Positions 28,507-37,314 of a stretch of DNA of 64,000 nucleotides are shown one piece after another. Made by a program: the position numbers and the translations under genes. The first letter of the stretch is position 1, and each line of letters opens with the position of its first letter. Origin of the DNA: Shewanella morhuae. GTDB taxonomy: Bacteria; Pseudomonadota; Gammaproteobacteria; Enterobacterales; Shewanellaceae. The stretch spans positions 1 to 64,000 of the forward strand of contig NZ_FTNN01000001.1 in NCBI RefSeq assembly GCF_900156405.1. The letters run 5' to 3'. The notes beneath the pieces were generated by a model. That model worked only from the letters and a program-made list of their open reading frames with translations, was not told where the DNA came from and did no database searches.

Positions 28507-28993
28507 AATTCATTACCTTTAACATTTGGTTATCATTTTGGCTTTGTTATAGTATAGCGACTGTAATCACAAAAACATTAGCCATGAATGAGATGTTCCA
28601 GTACGGATAACCTTGATTTAACGGTGTCTAATCCTCAGTACTTATATACTGATAACCTAGATTAGAGAGGCAGAGATTAAGCCGACAGTAAAGCCAGTTA
28701 TTTCCTCAAATACAATATAGTCTTAAATAACGTAAATGTTATGGAGAATGACACAGCACTGAAGGCTGTATTTCTATCATTCATCAAACATCATTCATCA
28801 ACTGAGCTTTCGGGATGCTGCGAGTCATATCATCTTCAAACTGGCACAACTGCCATCACAAGCGCCGGGGAGTGTCCTGTGAGACGTATTGGATATAGGA
28901 CACAATGCACTGCAATTTAAGTTGGATGGTAAACGGGAAAGGGTTTATCCAAGAGTGCTTAAAATGAGCAAAAAAAGTATCCAATTAGACCAA
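28507..28993. other. 487-bp intergenic region without a recognisable gene
   Basis: It contains the promoter of the - strand chemoreceptor gene near 28507-28570. The rest has no open frame with a ribosome-binding site and no strong hairpin. A more GC-rich patch at 28845-28880 differs from its surroundings and could be a decayed gene or an RNA; I cannot identify it. Confidence 0.4.
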
Positions 28994-29028
28994 ATAAAAA
29001 TGCCGTACACTTTTAAGTGAACGGCATT
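28994..29028 (-). terminator. terminator of the M1 aminopeptidase gene
   Basis: On the - strand, AATGCCGT-T-CACTT pairs with AAGTG-T-ACGGCATT and is followed by TTTTATTT; 34 nt after the stop. Confidence 0.88.
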
Positions 29029-29061
29029 ACTTGGTAGAGCTTCTTCTTTAGGGTATGGCCT

Positions 29062-31695
29062 TTAGTGAGCCATAGTATTTTTTATGAGTACACAACGCTG
29101 CTCTTTTTGGCGGGTCTCGAGTAAAGTGCGGCGAGCGAGATTCGATAATCCAGTTTGACTATCGAGGACGTTATTTAATGCTGCAATACTTGTGTAATTA
29201 CAATCTGTAGGGATCAGGTTGTAACCGTAGTTGCGCATAAATACCGGCCCTTTTTTGTCCATATCGTTTAAGCTCGACAGGCGTTCTTCAGTGGTTGCAG
29301 CACTTAATAGCTTTTGCTCTGCAGGATAAAGGTTGGCCATGATAATCCGTTGTTTAGCAAAGGGCAAGCTGTCTTGGTGGACTTTACTTAACCAACGACG
29401 TTTTGCGCTAACCTCTGGGCGAATAACCTCTGCAGCAAGTGCCGCTTTTTCGCCTGCATCAGAATTATCTTTTGCAGCTTCAGTGTTTAAACGCTGCAAT
29501 GCATTGGGGAAATCATAACGATTCAGTTGAATAATGATTGCCCAACGTAAATCTTGATCTAAGGTTAATCCTTTAATTTTGGTATCGCCGTCCAGTAGCT
29601 GCGCTAAATGACGCAGTGAATCCCTATCGCTCGCTAAACTGACATAGGCATTAAACCAGCGGCGCTGAAAGTCATTATCGTCTTTACTTTCCATCGTCTT
29701 TCTCAGGCTCATTTGGCTTAAGCCTTTGATGGCATTTTCAGCGTAATTTTGTTGAATCGGTGCAATTTGCGCTAAATATTCCTTTGAGCGCAACATGCTA
29801 TCAATAATCTGACCGACGATAGTGTAATCAGACTCTGCTGGCGCGTTGACAAAAACAGTACTGAGATATTGTTCTAGGCTTAATTTCCCCTCGCGAACAC
29901 TGTCCCACAGGCTTTGCCATAGCATAGAACGCAGCAGTGGATCTGATACATTACTCAGTTGTTGCTGAGCAGTTTTAAAGGATTTTTTATCGAGCTCTAC
30001 TTTGACAAAACCCCAATCATCAAAGTTTGGATACACTAAATCAGGGCAGCGTTCGCCAACCAGTTGGCTGACTTCAGTACGGCTGCCCTTGTAAGTCACA
30101 GGCACGGTAATGTCATTTCTCAAGCCAGAACGTGATTGAGTAAACAGGGCCACTTGAACTTTTTGTTCGCGCAAGGTGGGCAGTTCAGCACTTGCTGGCA
30201 GCTGCACCAGACTAAACGCGCTAATGCGGTTACCATTACAACGGTATTCCGCTTTAATCGTATTGACACCAGCGCTATAGAGCCATTCTTGAGTCCACGC
30301 GGTTAAATCACGGCCTGCGGCTTTACTGAGGCTATTGATAAAATCGTCTAATTCAGCATTTTGATAGCTGTATTGCTTTAAATAATTACTTACGCCACGG
30401 CGAAACACCATATCGCCTAGCAAGTGGCGCAGTTGTTTTAGTGTTGATGCGCCTTTTTGATAAGTAATCGCATCGATATTATCAAAGGCATTTTGGGTTG
30501 TCGCGACAGGCACTTCAATGGGGTGAGTGGTGACTAGGCTATCTTGCTCGTAGGCTTTTTGTTTACCGGTGGCATAAAAATTACGCCACGCATTAGTAAA
30601 CTCAGTTGCTTCTTGAGTCGCGAGTGTGCCCATGAAAGAAGCAAAGCTTTCATTAAGCCATAGACCATTCCACCATTTCATGGTGACGAGATCGCCAAAC
30701 CATTGATGTGCCATTTCGTGCATGATAACGCCAGCAAGACTTTGCTTTTGATCGGCTGTCATCGCCGCTTTATGCAGGAAAATATCTTCAGAAAAAGTCA
30801 CTGCGGCTGCGTTTTCCATGGCGCCATAGAGAAAGTCTGGTACTAGAATTTGATCGTATTTCTTAAACGGGTAAGCAATGCCAAAGTAGTTATCAAAGAA
30901 AGTTAACCCTTGTTTAGTGTAGGTAAACCAATCTTGTGGTGTCACTTGATTTGCCACTGATTCACGGGCAAATAAACGCATTGGATAACGACCTGAATTA
31001 TCTTGCCACACATGGTAGGGGCCAGCGTGCATCGAGAAGTTATATGGACTCAGTTTAGGCGTGTCAGGAAAGCTCCAGCGGTTATAAGCACCTGCTGGAG
31101 TGACTTGTGTTTCACGCATTGAGCTAATCACTTGCCAGTCTTTAGGGGCGGTGACAGTAATTTGATAGTTAGCTTTGATATCGGGTTGATCAAACACCGC
31201 AAACATCTGTTGAGCTGCAGCGGGTTCAAAATGAGAATAAAGATAAACTTTGCCATCTACCGGATCTTGGAAACGATGTAAACCTTCACCGTTGGTACTG
31301 TGAGCGCGGGTAAATTGCACCTCAACAGTGTTTTCTCCCGAGGTTAGTAGACGCGTATTTAAACTGATGTAGGCGCCATTATAGTTGGGGTATATCGCTG
31401 TGCCATTGATTAAAAATCGTTTTATCTGTGCTTTATTTAAGTCTAGGCTTAACTGTTTTGGGACTTCACTTAACCTAAATGTGACCTTTGACGTGGCAGA
31501 AAACTCAGCCTCACCCGTGAGTTTAAAATCCAGTTCATAACGAACATCTGAAATGAGCTGTGAGCGAAGTGCCGCCTGATATTGACTGATATAAGCACTG
31601 GTATCGCGCGGTGCGGTATTCAGCGTGCTATGCGTTGCGCACGACATTAATACACTACAGGTAAGGGCAACCAAACTGGCTTTAAACAAGTTCAC
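29062..31695 (-). CDS. M1-family aminopeptidase, predicted lipoprotein
   Basis: An 877-residue zinc metallopeptidase of the aminopeptidase N family. A lipoprotein signal with lipobox LMSC (C19) places it in the envelope, unlike cytoplasmic E. coli PepN. Substrate-anchoring motif GAMEN is at 291-295, zinc ligands are H326, H330 (HEMAH) and E349 (NES), with WFGDLVTMKWW between. The C-terminal half resembles the ERAP1-like helical domain. It removes N-terminal residues from peptides, probably in the periplasm for peptide scavenging. It stands alone between a terminator and a promoter region. Confidence 0.93.
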   Translation of the reverse strand: MNLFKASLVALTCSVLMSCATHSTLNTAPRDTSAYISQYQAALRSQLISDVRYELDFKLTGEAEFSATSKVTFRLSEVPKQLSLDLNKAQIKRFLINGTAIYPNYNGAYISLNTRLLTSGENTVEVQFTRAHSTNGEGLHRFQDPVDGKVYLYSHFEPAAAQQMFAVFDQPDIKANYQITVTAPKDWQVISSMRETQVTPAGAYNRWSFPDTPKLSPYNFSMHAGPYHVWQDNSGRYPMRLFARESVANQVTPQDWFTYTKQGLTFFDNYFGIAYPFKKYDQILVPDFLYGAMENAAAVTFSEDIFLHKAAMTADQKQSLAGVIMHEMAHQWFGDLVTMKWWNGLWLNESFASFMGTLATQEATEFTNAWRNFYATGKQKAYEQDSLVTTHPIEVPVATTQNAFDNIDAITYQKGASTLKQLRHLLGDMVFRRGVSNYLKQYSYQNAELDDFINSLSKAAGRDLTAWTQEWLYSAGVNTIKAEYRCNGNRISAFSLVQLPASAELPTLREQKVQVALFTQSRSGLRNDITVPVTYKGSRTEVSQLVGERCPDLVYPNFDDWGFVKVELDKKSFKTAQQQLSNVSDPLLRSMLWQSLWDSVREGKLSLEQYLSTVFVNAPAESDYTIVGQIIDSMLRSKEYLAQIAPIQQNYAENAIKGLSQMSLRKTMESKDDNDFQRRWFNAYVSLASDRDSLRHLAQLLDGDTKIKGLTLDQDLRWAIIIQLNRYDFPNALQRLNTEAAKDNSDAGEKAALAAEVIRPEVSAKRRWLSKVHQDSLPFAKQRIIMANLYPAEQKLLSAATTEERLSSLNDMDKKGPVFMRNYGYNLIPTDCNYTSIAALNNVLDSQTGLSNLARRTLLETRQKEQRCVLIKNTMAH

Positions 31696-31875
31696 AACTT
31701 AAATCCTTCAAAAATTGATTTTTAAGCTGCAGAGTGAGCGTTCGCTATCACACAAGCTTGCATGGCTAAGGTGGGCCCTTAGCTGGCAGCAGGGGTAATT
31801 TATAGCGTCATCATTGCAGGGTATTTTGGCCGAGTACACTACCTTATTTACCTAGGATAACCAATGTTAAATATG

Positions 31876-31905
31876 TAAAAAAAAGCCAGCATTTAAGCTG
31901 GCTTT
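31876..31905 (-). terminator. terminator of the lpoB operon
   Basis: Stem AAAGCCAGC / GCTGGCTTT with loop ATTTAA; on the - strand it is followed by a run of T. It closes the transcript coming from 35806. Confidence 0.88.
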
Positions 31906-31946
31906 GTGAAAACTCGATACCTGCAGTATTGAGTTCGATAAGATAA

Positions 31947-32540
31947 TTATAAGCCCAAGAAAGACTTAGACTTTGTTTTACGGATTTCTTTTTCATCAGA
32001 CCATTCAATTAAGCCTGTTTCTAAATCCATTAAACGCATTGTCATCTTGTAGTACACGTCTTTAGTGCTACCGTCTTGCTTAACGATGCTGGATAAATTG
32101 CCGTATAACATGTATTGAGCGCCGATTTGACGACCAAACTTAATAGCGGTTGAGGGATCAACCATGCCAGTGTTGTTTTGGTAATCTAGCTGCTTACGAA
32201 CGGCATCTACTTTGGTCATATCGATAAAACGGAACTTACCTGAACGTAATAGTTTGTTACTGATAGAGTCGGTCACTGATTCGGTATCGATATGCTCAGA
32301 GGTTTTATTTTTGATGCTATCGACGAACAGAATCGGGCGATTGTTGGCTGTCATTGCCACAATCGGTGGGAATGTCATCATGCTATCGACCATTTTGGCC
32401 GCAATAGCTTGAAGATCGGTTGAGCCAAAGTTTTCGTTGACGGTTTCAACTTCGGTGGCATCGCCATACTCAACTTTAGATTGACATGCAGCCAGCCCGA
32501 TCACCGCAGCCAGCACAAAAATCAGTTTAAATTGTTTCAT
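31947..32540 (-). CDS. lpoB: penicillin-binding protein activator LpoB
   Basis: A 197-residue outer-membrane lipoprotein (lipobox LAAC, C19) with the LpoB/YcfM fold. The FVDSIKNKTSEHIDTESVTD segment and the FRFIDMTKVDAVRKQL and GAQYMLYGNLSSI segments are typical. LpoB reaches through the peptidoglycan to stimulate the bifunctional synthase PBP1B. The ATG at 32540 has GGAA about 8 nt upstream; a longer frame from 32579 would place a polar stretch before the signal peptide. It is the distal gene of a - strand cluster and is directly preceded by the COG3014 lipoprotein gene. Confidence 0.93.
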   Translation of the reverse strand: MKQFKLIFVLAAVIGLAACQSKVEYGDATEVETVNENFGSTDLQAIAAKMVDSMMTFPPIVAMTANNRPILFVDSIKNKTSEHIDTESVTDSISNKLLRSGKFRFIDMTKVDAVRKQLDYQNNTGMVDPSTAIKFGRQIGAQYMLYGNLSSIVKQDGSTKDVYYKMTMRLMDLETGLIEWSDEKEIRKTKSKSFLGL

Positions 32541-32609
32541 AGTCAGTTCCATTTTGTGATTGTATAAACCCAATAACACGCGTCTTATCCAAATTCATCT
32601 TGCGCTAGA

Positions 32610-34013
32610 CTAGATGATTATTGAATAAATACGGGTGTAATTACCAGTATCAATTGCCCAGACTAGAGTGGTTTTGCCTGCTGCAACATCAATTTTTGCC
32701 GGTGGCGCTTTATCTATCTGCAAAGTGTATTCACCTGCGTTTAGATAACGCCGCCCGATTTGTGCTTGTTTTGGAAGCGTTAACCAACTACGGCGGTCAG
32801 CTTGCTCCGTTACTACGTTAAAAATCTGCATGGCAATACTTCCGATATTCGCGGCATTATTACCAGGGCTGCCACTTTTTTCGACTTGATATGCCATTTC
32901 CGACTTAGCGTACACCCGAGCCACTTGGCGCACTAACGTGGCGGGCAGTTCTTCTTTCAGTGCAGTGATAGCTAACGCATCTATATTAGCAATTGGTTCT
33001 GTTTTCAGCACTGTACCTAAGCCTTGTACTTGCGTCTCTGGTACAAAAGTATTGTTTGGCATATAAGTCGCTAACGACACGGTCTGCCAGTTGCCGTGGA
33101 TGGTAAAGGGTACTGTGAGAGATTGTTTTGCGGGCACAAAGCCACGCTCGACCATCAAAATAACTTGGCCATCTTGTGGATTAGGTAGCTTAGCATCACC
33201 CCAACGGCGTTTAAACTCATCATATTGTGGCATAGCAAGTTGCTTAGCTAGGCGCACAAGATCTTGTTGTAAATAAGTATTATCGGGAGTGATTTGTGCG
33301 GCTTTACGATAATCGATATAAGCATCATTAGGCTCGCCCAACACTTCATGCAGCAGGCCGGTAGTGTAATAACTGTAGGCGTTTAAGAAGGAGCTGGTCA
33401 CTGTCCCCGCCGCCTGACCTAGCTTGTTCACTTCGGCATCGATAGTGCCGTTTGCCATGGCCTGCACTGACTGTTGTGATTTTTGATAGCGCTCTTGCTC
33501 GCTACTTTGCAGCTCGTTACTGCGACGAACCTCAACTAAAGCGCCTTGATAATCGCCACTAAACAAATAGTTAAGTGCCTGATATTGATGCAACATAATA
33601 CGTTCATATCCAGGACCTCGATAGGGGATCGCATTATCGTTTAACACTAAACTACTTGCGGTGGCACCAATGCCGCTAGCACTAATTTTGGCTTTATCAT
33701 CAAAGGCGATATAGGCATCGACCGCTTGTTGGTAATATTGTTTACTGCGCGCAAAGTCACCTGCTACTTGGGTTATACGGCCAGCTTCTTGGGCGTAGAG
33801 TAGGCCATCTTTACCTGTGATATTACTTGTTAGTTTATCAATATCCGCCAATGGAGTTGCACTATTAAGTTGCTGTTTAATCGGCTCAATTTGTGCAGGA
33901 TAATTAATAAAAATACTGTTGTAAGCGCATCCTGATAAGCCTAATACTAAACCTAGCGTTAATACTGGCGCTGTAAAAGGTCGGCATAAAGGGGTAACGA
34001 AGGACAGTTTCAT
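32610..34013 (-). CDS. COG3014-type TPR lipoprotein
   Basis: A 467-residue predicted lipoprotein (lipobox LSGC, C29). It has tetratricopeptide-like helices (about 60-260, including GDFARSKQYYQQAVDAY and GEPNDAYIDYRKAAQITPDN) and a beta-rich C terminus. It matches the uncharacterised COG3014 family, which often lies beside lpoB. Its ATG overlaps the stop of the upstream deformylase gene (TAATG), indicating translational coupling. A role in cell-wall synthesis together with LpoB is inference from context. Confidence 0.82.
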   Translation of the reverse strand: MKLSFVTPLCRPFTAPVLTLGLVLGLSGCAYNSIFINYPAQIEPIKQQLNSATPLADIDKLTSNITGKDGLLYAQEAGRITQVAGDFARSKQYYQQAVDAYIAFDDKAKISASGIGATASSLVLNDNAIPYRGPGYERIMLHQYQALNYLFSGDYQGALVEVRRSNELQSSEQERYQKSQQSVQAMANGTIDAEVNKLGQAAGTVTSSFLNAYSYYTTGLLHEVLGEPNDAYIDYRKAAQITPDNTYLQQDLVRLAKQLAMPQYDEFKRRWGDAKLPNPQDGQVILMVERGFVPAKQSLTVPFTIHGNWQTVSLATYMPNNTFVPETQVQGLGTVLKTEPIANIDALAITALKEELPATLVRQVARVYAKSEMAYQVEKSGSPGNNAANIGSIAMQIFNVVTEQADRRSWLTLPKQAQIGRRYLNAGEYTLQIDKAPPAKIDVAAGKTTLVWAIDTGNYTRIYSIII

Positions 34014-34570
34014 TATTGTGCTTCACCTTTTACGGTAGTAGGTTGGGCTGACAAAGTGTGTGTTTGTTCTGGCATCCGCGAACGCTCAAGCAAAGTGATC
34101 CCTTGAAGGTGATCGAATTCATGTTGAAAAATACGTGCAATAAAGTCAGTTAATTCTGCCTGTTGCCACTCGCCTTGTAAATTCTGATAACGGACTTCAA
34201 TGGTTTTATGTCTTTGTATGCTAAATCTTTGTCCAGGCACAGACAGGCAACCCTCTTCCCCGTCGACTAAGTCACTCGAAGCATAAACAATGCGCGGATT
34301 AACCACCACCACAGGCGCCATGTTCGGTGCATCGGGATAACGCTCGTTGGGGCGTGAAGCCATAATAAATAGGGCTAAAGGGCTGTGTACTTGCGGGGCT
34401 GCAATGCCAACACCTTGGGCCGCGGTCATACTGGCAGACATTTGCTCGGCAAGCTCAGTAAGCGCCGCGTCAAAGTGTTGCACCGTGATGGCCCGTTGCG
34501 TGAGAATGTCTTCACCCACTAACGCTATGGGTAATAAAACGGGAGCTGTGGGTCTTAAAAATGTAAACAT
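34013..34570 (-). CDS. def: peptide deformylase (accessory copy)
   Basis: A 185-residue peptide deformylase. All three motifs are present: GVGIAAPQ (53-60, Ile in place of the usual Leu), EEGCLSVP with metal ligand C108, and QHEFDHLQG with H150, E151 and H154. It removes formyl groups from nascent N-terminal Met. The C-terminal tail after residue 163 is Thr/Gln rich and non-catalytic. It is embedded in a cluster of lipoproteins and not with fmt, so it is probably a second deformylase; the housekeeping copy is expected elsewhere. It overlaps the COG3014 gene by one base. Confidence 0.9.
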   Translation of the reverse strand: MFTFLRPTAPVLLPIALVGEDILTQRAITVQHFDAALTELAEQMSASMTAAQGVGIAAPQVHSPLALFIMASRPNERYPDAPNMAPVVVVNPRIVYASSDLVDGEEGCLSVPGQRFSIQRHKTIEVRYQNLQGEWQQAELTDFIARIFQHEFDHLQGITLLERSRMPEQTHTLSAQPTTVKGEAQ

Positions 34571-34633
34571 CGCATTCCCTGGATATTTTGCGTTGCCCGC
34601 CTGTTAATCAAAGTCTTCACTAACAGTATTAGG

Positions 34634-34846
34634 TTAATAATGTGGTGGCGGCGTTTCTTCAGCCTGAGTGGCCATATTACTCGGCTCCATGTCTTGCAAC
34701 TTACCAATTAACATATGAATTTGGTGCTGCTGATGGGAGACGAGCCGATTTAACTTGATCACTTCTTGGTTTAATTCTTCGACGGTGAGCTCCTGAAAAG
34801 CCAATTTAGTTTCTAGCTCTTCAATCTGTGTTTGTACGCCTTGCAT
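34634..34846 (-). CDS. slyX: SlyX family protein
   Basis: A 70-residue coiled-coil protein. [19 protein letters not shown] and the terminal [12 protein letters not shown] match E. coli SlyX closely. Function is unknown. The slyX-fkpA neighbourhood is conserved with enterobacteria; here one WD40 gene is inserted between them. It starts 9 nt after the stop of that WD40 gene. Confidence 0.95.
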   Translation of the reverse strand: MQGVQTQIEELETKLAFQELTVEELNQEVIKLNRLVSHQQHQIHMLIGKLQDMEPSNMATQAEETPPPHY

Positions 34847-34855
34847 GACTAACCT

Positions 34856-35806
34856 CTATTGCTGCCAAGTTTCAACTAAGCCTTGGCTACTGATACTAAC
34901 GATTTTATTGGTATCTCTAATTGCTACTGAGTATACAACGGCTCCTCGACTTTGGCTGTTTTTAGTAAGTGAAATCTGCCATTTGCCGATTTCCTTACCG
35001 GTATCTCGTTGCCAGAGTATCACTTCTCTGGCGGGGGTTCCTGTGAGTATTTGGCTATCTTGATTGACAAACCTTACCGCCGAAAAGTTCATTTGCCGGC
35101 GCTGAATATCCAGTTTATTTAAAAGGTTACCACTAGCGCTATCCCAAATTTTTGCTTCATTGGTGCTGCCATTGATAAAGCTTAAACTGCCACTATCGTT
35201 AAGTGCCACTTTGGTTATACGGCTGTCTAAGGTCCAGGTATGTAACGGTTGTCCGGTTTGTGCTTGCCAAAGGATTGCTTGCATATCATTTGAGCCCGTT
35301 AATGCTATACGGCCATCTGCGGAGAGTGCCACGCTATTAACGCGATCTTTATGACCAAGAAATTGGATTAAAGCACTTTGGGCTGCATTGAGCGATATAA
35401 CCGAACCATCGCTTAAACCAATAAGCAGCGCACCATTGTCTGCTATTGCGACGCTTTCACCGGATGAAGGTAAAGACCACCAACCTAAAGATTTACCATC
35501 GGCAATTTTCCACATAGCGACAGAATCTCGGCTTAAGGACGCGGCAAATATCCCATTGGGAGAAATTGCTGTGCCAGTGACTCCGGTATTGATATTGCCA
35601 TGTATCCATTGGTATTTAAGTGTATGAGTATTGAGATCCCAACATTGCACTCCGCTACTTTGGGTTGCAACTAGGGCAAATTGCCCATTACTTGACAAGC
35701 TAGCGCTATAGCTTGGTTCTGTGGTGAGCACGCTAATATCTTCTGCTTTGGGGTGACAAGCAGCAAGAAGAACCGTACAAATTACCAGCAGTAGGTTTTT
35801 CTTCAT
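34856..35806 (-). CDS. WD40-repeat lipoprotein
   Basis: A 316-residue protein with a lipoprotein signal (VLLAAC, C17) followed by WD40-type repeats across the whole mature part, for example VNSVALSADGRIALTGSNDMQAILWQ and ISPNGIFAASLSRDSVAMWK; about seven blades are likely, so a single beta-propeller. The ATG at 35806 has GGGAG 7 nt upstream, while a longer frame to 35845 lacks one. It heads the cluster with slyX, def, the COG3014 gene and lpoB. Partner proteins are unknown; a scaffold role in the envelope is inference. Confidence 0.85.
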   Translation of the reverse strand: MKKNLLLVICTVLLAACHPKAEDISVLTTEPSYSASLSSNGQFALVATQSSGVQCWDLNTHTLKYQWIHGNINTGVTGTAISPNGIFAASLSRDSVAMWKIADGKSLGWWSLPSSGESVAIADNGALLIGLSDGSVISLNAAQSALIQFLGHKDRVNSVALSADGRIALTGSNDMQAILWQAQTGQPLHTWTLDSRITKVALNDSGSLSFINGSTNEAKIWDSASGNLLNKLDIQRRQMNFSAVRFVNQDSQILTGTPAREVILWQRDTGKEIGKWQISLTKNSQSRGAVVYSVAIRDTNKIVSISSQGLVETWQQ

Positions 35807-35960
35807 GAACTTGCTCCCTAAGTTGCTGTCTTTATAGTTGATCAAGTGAGATTAATCACTGTTAACCCGTAAAGAATCTAGTTGGTATAACCGAGATAAT
35901 TAGGATAAAGTTGTCGCGCTTAGGTTATTGTAACCGCTTGAGGATGCTGAGGAAGCTTTA

Positions 35961-36731
35961 ATGAAATCGATTTATAAATTATCGTTAGTAGCATTGGCCA
36001 TTATTGGGCTATCTGCTTGTAATAAAGAAGAAAAAACAGAAAGTGCTGGTGCTAATGTTGAGTTGACGACAGAAGCGCAAAAAGAAGCTTACAGTGTCGG
36101 CGCTTCAATCGGTCGCTACATGTCAGGTCACATTAAAGAGCAAGAAGAGTTAGGTCTACCAGTAGATCGCACTTTAATTGTCACTGGTTTCACTAATGGC
36201 TTGAATGACCAGTTGAAATTAACTGAAGAAGATATGCAAACCATTCTTCAGAGTTTAGATAAAAAACTAAACGATAAGCGTCAGGAACAAGCTACTGCCA
36301 TTTCTGCAAAAAATATTGAAGATGGTAAAAAATACCTAGAAGAAAATAAAGCGAAGCCTGGTGTTGTTACCACTGAGTCGGGCTTGCAATATGAAGTATT
36401 AACGCCAGCAACGGGCGAAAAGCCAGCAGCTGAAGACACTGTAGAAGTGGATTATGTGGGTACTTTACTCGATGGCACTGAGTTTGATAGCTCTTACAAG
36501 CGTGGCGAAACGGCTAAGTTCCCGCTAAATCGCGTGATTCCTGGTTGGACAGAAGGCGTTCAGTTAATGCCTGTTGGTGCTAAGTTTAAGTTTGTTATCC
36601 CATCAAGCCTAGCTTATGGTGATCGCGATACTGGTACTATTCCACCAAACTCAACACTGATTTTTGAAGTTGAATTAAAGTCAGTTGAAAAAGCAGCCGT
36701 TGAACCTGCTGTTGAGCCTGCTAAAAAATAA
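35961..36731 (+). CDS. fkpA: FKBP-type peptidyl-prolyl isomerase FkpA
   Basis: A 256-residue periplasmic folding factor. The N terminus carries a lipobox (LSAC, C20), so this version is probably membrane-anchored, unlike soluble E. coli FkpA. An N-terminal helical dimerisation domain (about 35-130) is followed by a FKBP domain (about 140-245) with VEVDYVGTLLDGTEFDSSY, VIPGWTEGVQLMPVG and IPPNSTLIFEVEL. The tail is a short Ala/Pro/Glu repeat ending KK. GAGGAAG lies before the ATG. It is divergent from the slyX cluster, as in E. coli. Confidence 0.95.
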   Translation: MKSIYKLSLVALAIIGLSACNKEEKTESAGANVELTTEAQKEAYSVGASIGRYMSGHIKEQEELGLPVDRTLIVTGFTNGLNDQLKLTEEDMQTILQSLDKKLNDKRQEQATAISAKNIEDGKKYLEENKAKPGVVTTESGLQYEVLTPATGEKPAAEDTVEVDYVGTLLDGTEFDSSYKRGETAKFPLNRVIPGWTEGVQLMPVGAKFKFVIPSSLAYGDRDTGTIPPNSTLIFEVELKSVEKAAVEPAVEPAKK

Positions 36732-36756
36732 TTGGCCATATAATATAGCCATTAAT

Positions 36757-36787
36757 AATACCGCTCCTTAATGGGCGGTATTTTTTT
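36757..36787 (+). terminator. terminator of fkpA
   Basis: Stem AATACCGC / GCGGTATT followed by TTTTTTT, 26 nt after the stop. Confidence 0.9.
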
Positions 36788-37314
36788 GTCTTTTAAAAAT
36801 AATTATCAGAATTCTGACTTAACTTAATACTTAGAATTAACGGGTTTACAGACTTTTATAATGTTTCATTTCTTATTTATTACCGTTGCAGTAAACATAT
36901 CGCCATCAGTGTTAATTGCAATTATATTTCAAGATAATGAACACTAAATTAAGCTTTAATGATATTTTTTATGTATCTAAAGTATCCTGTTTCTTATTTA
37001 TTAATAAGTACCCCATACCGAATAATGTCTTAAAAATATCATATCAAAATGTTGTTCATAATTTGTTGTATTCAACGACAGATTTTATCCGACATGTATT
37101 TTGCTTACTGATTGTTTTTACATAGTTAATGTTTTTAATTTATTATGTTGTTCTGTTTTATGAACAAGTATTTGCGCATAACAACTTACTCATCAATATG
37201 TTACGTTTGTAATGTGCGAGCTGCACCTCTGTTTTTTCACATCCAACTCTGGAATAATCCCTTTGCACGTTAACAGAACGTTAGCGGTAATATTGTAATA
37301 ATGGGGTTGGTAAT
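36788..37314. other. AT-rich region upstream of exeM
   Basis: About 525 bp with very low GC content. An open frame at 36916-37125 has no ribosome site and a composition like the surrounding DNA, so I leave it out. The exeM promoter should lie near 37200-37300. No clear operator was seen. Confidence 0.45.

Noticed and set aside
36916..37125. 69-codon open frame in the AT-rich region before exeM
   Set aside because: No ribosome site and composition like non-coding surroundings.
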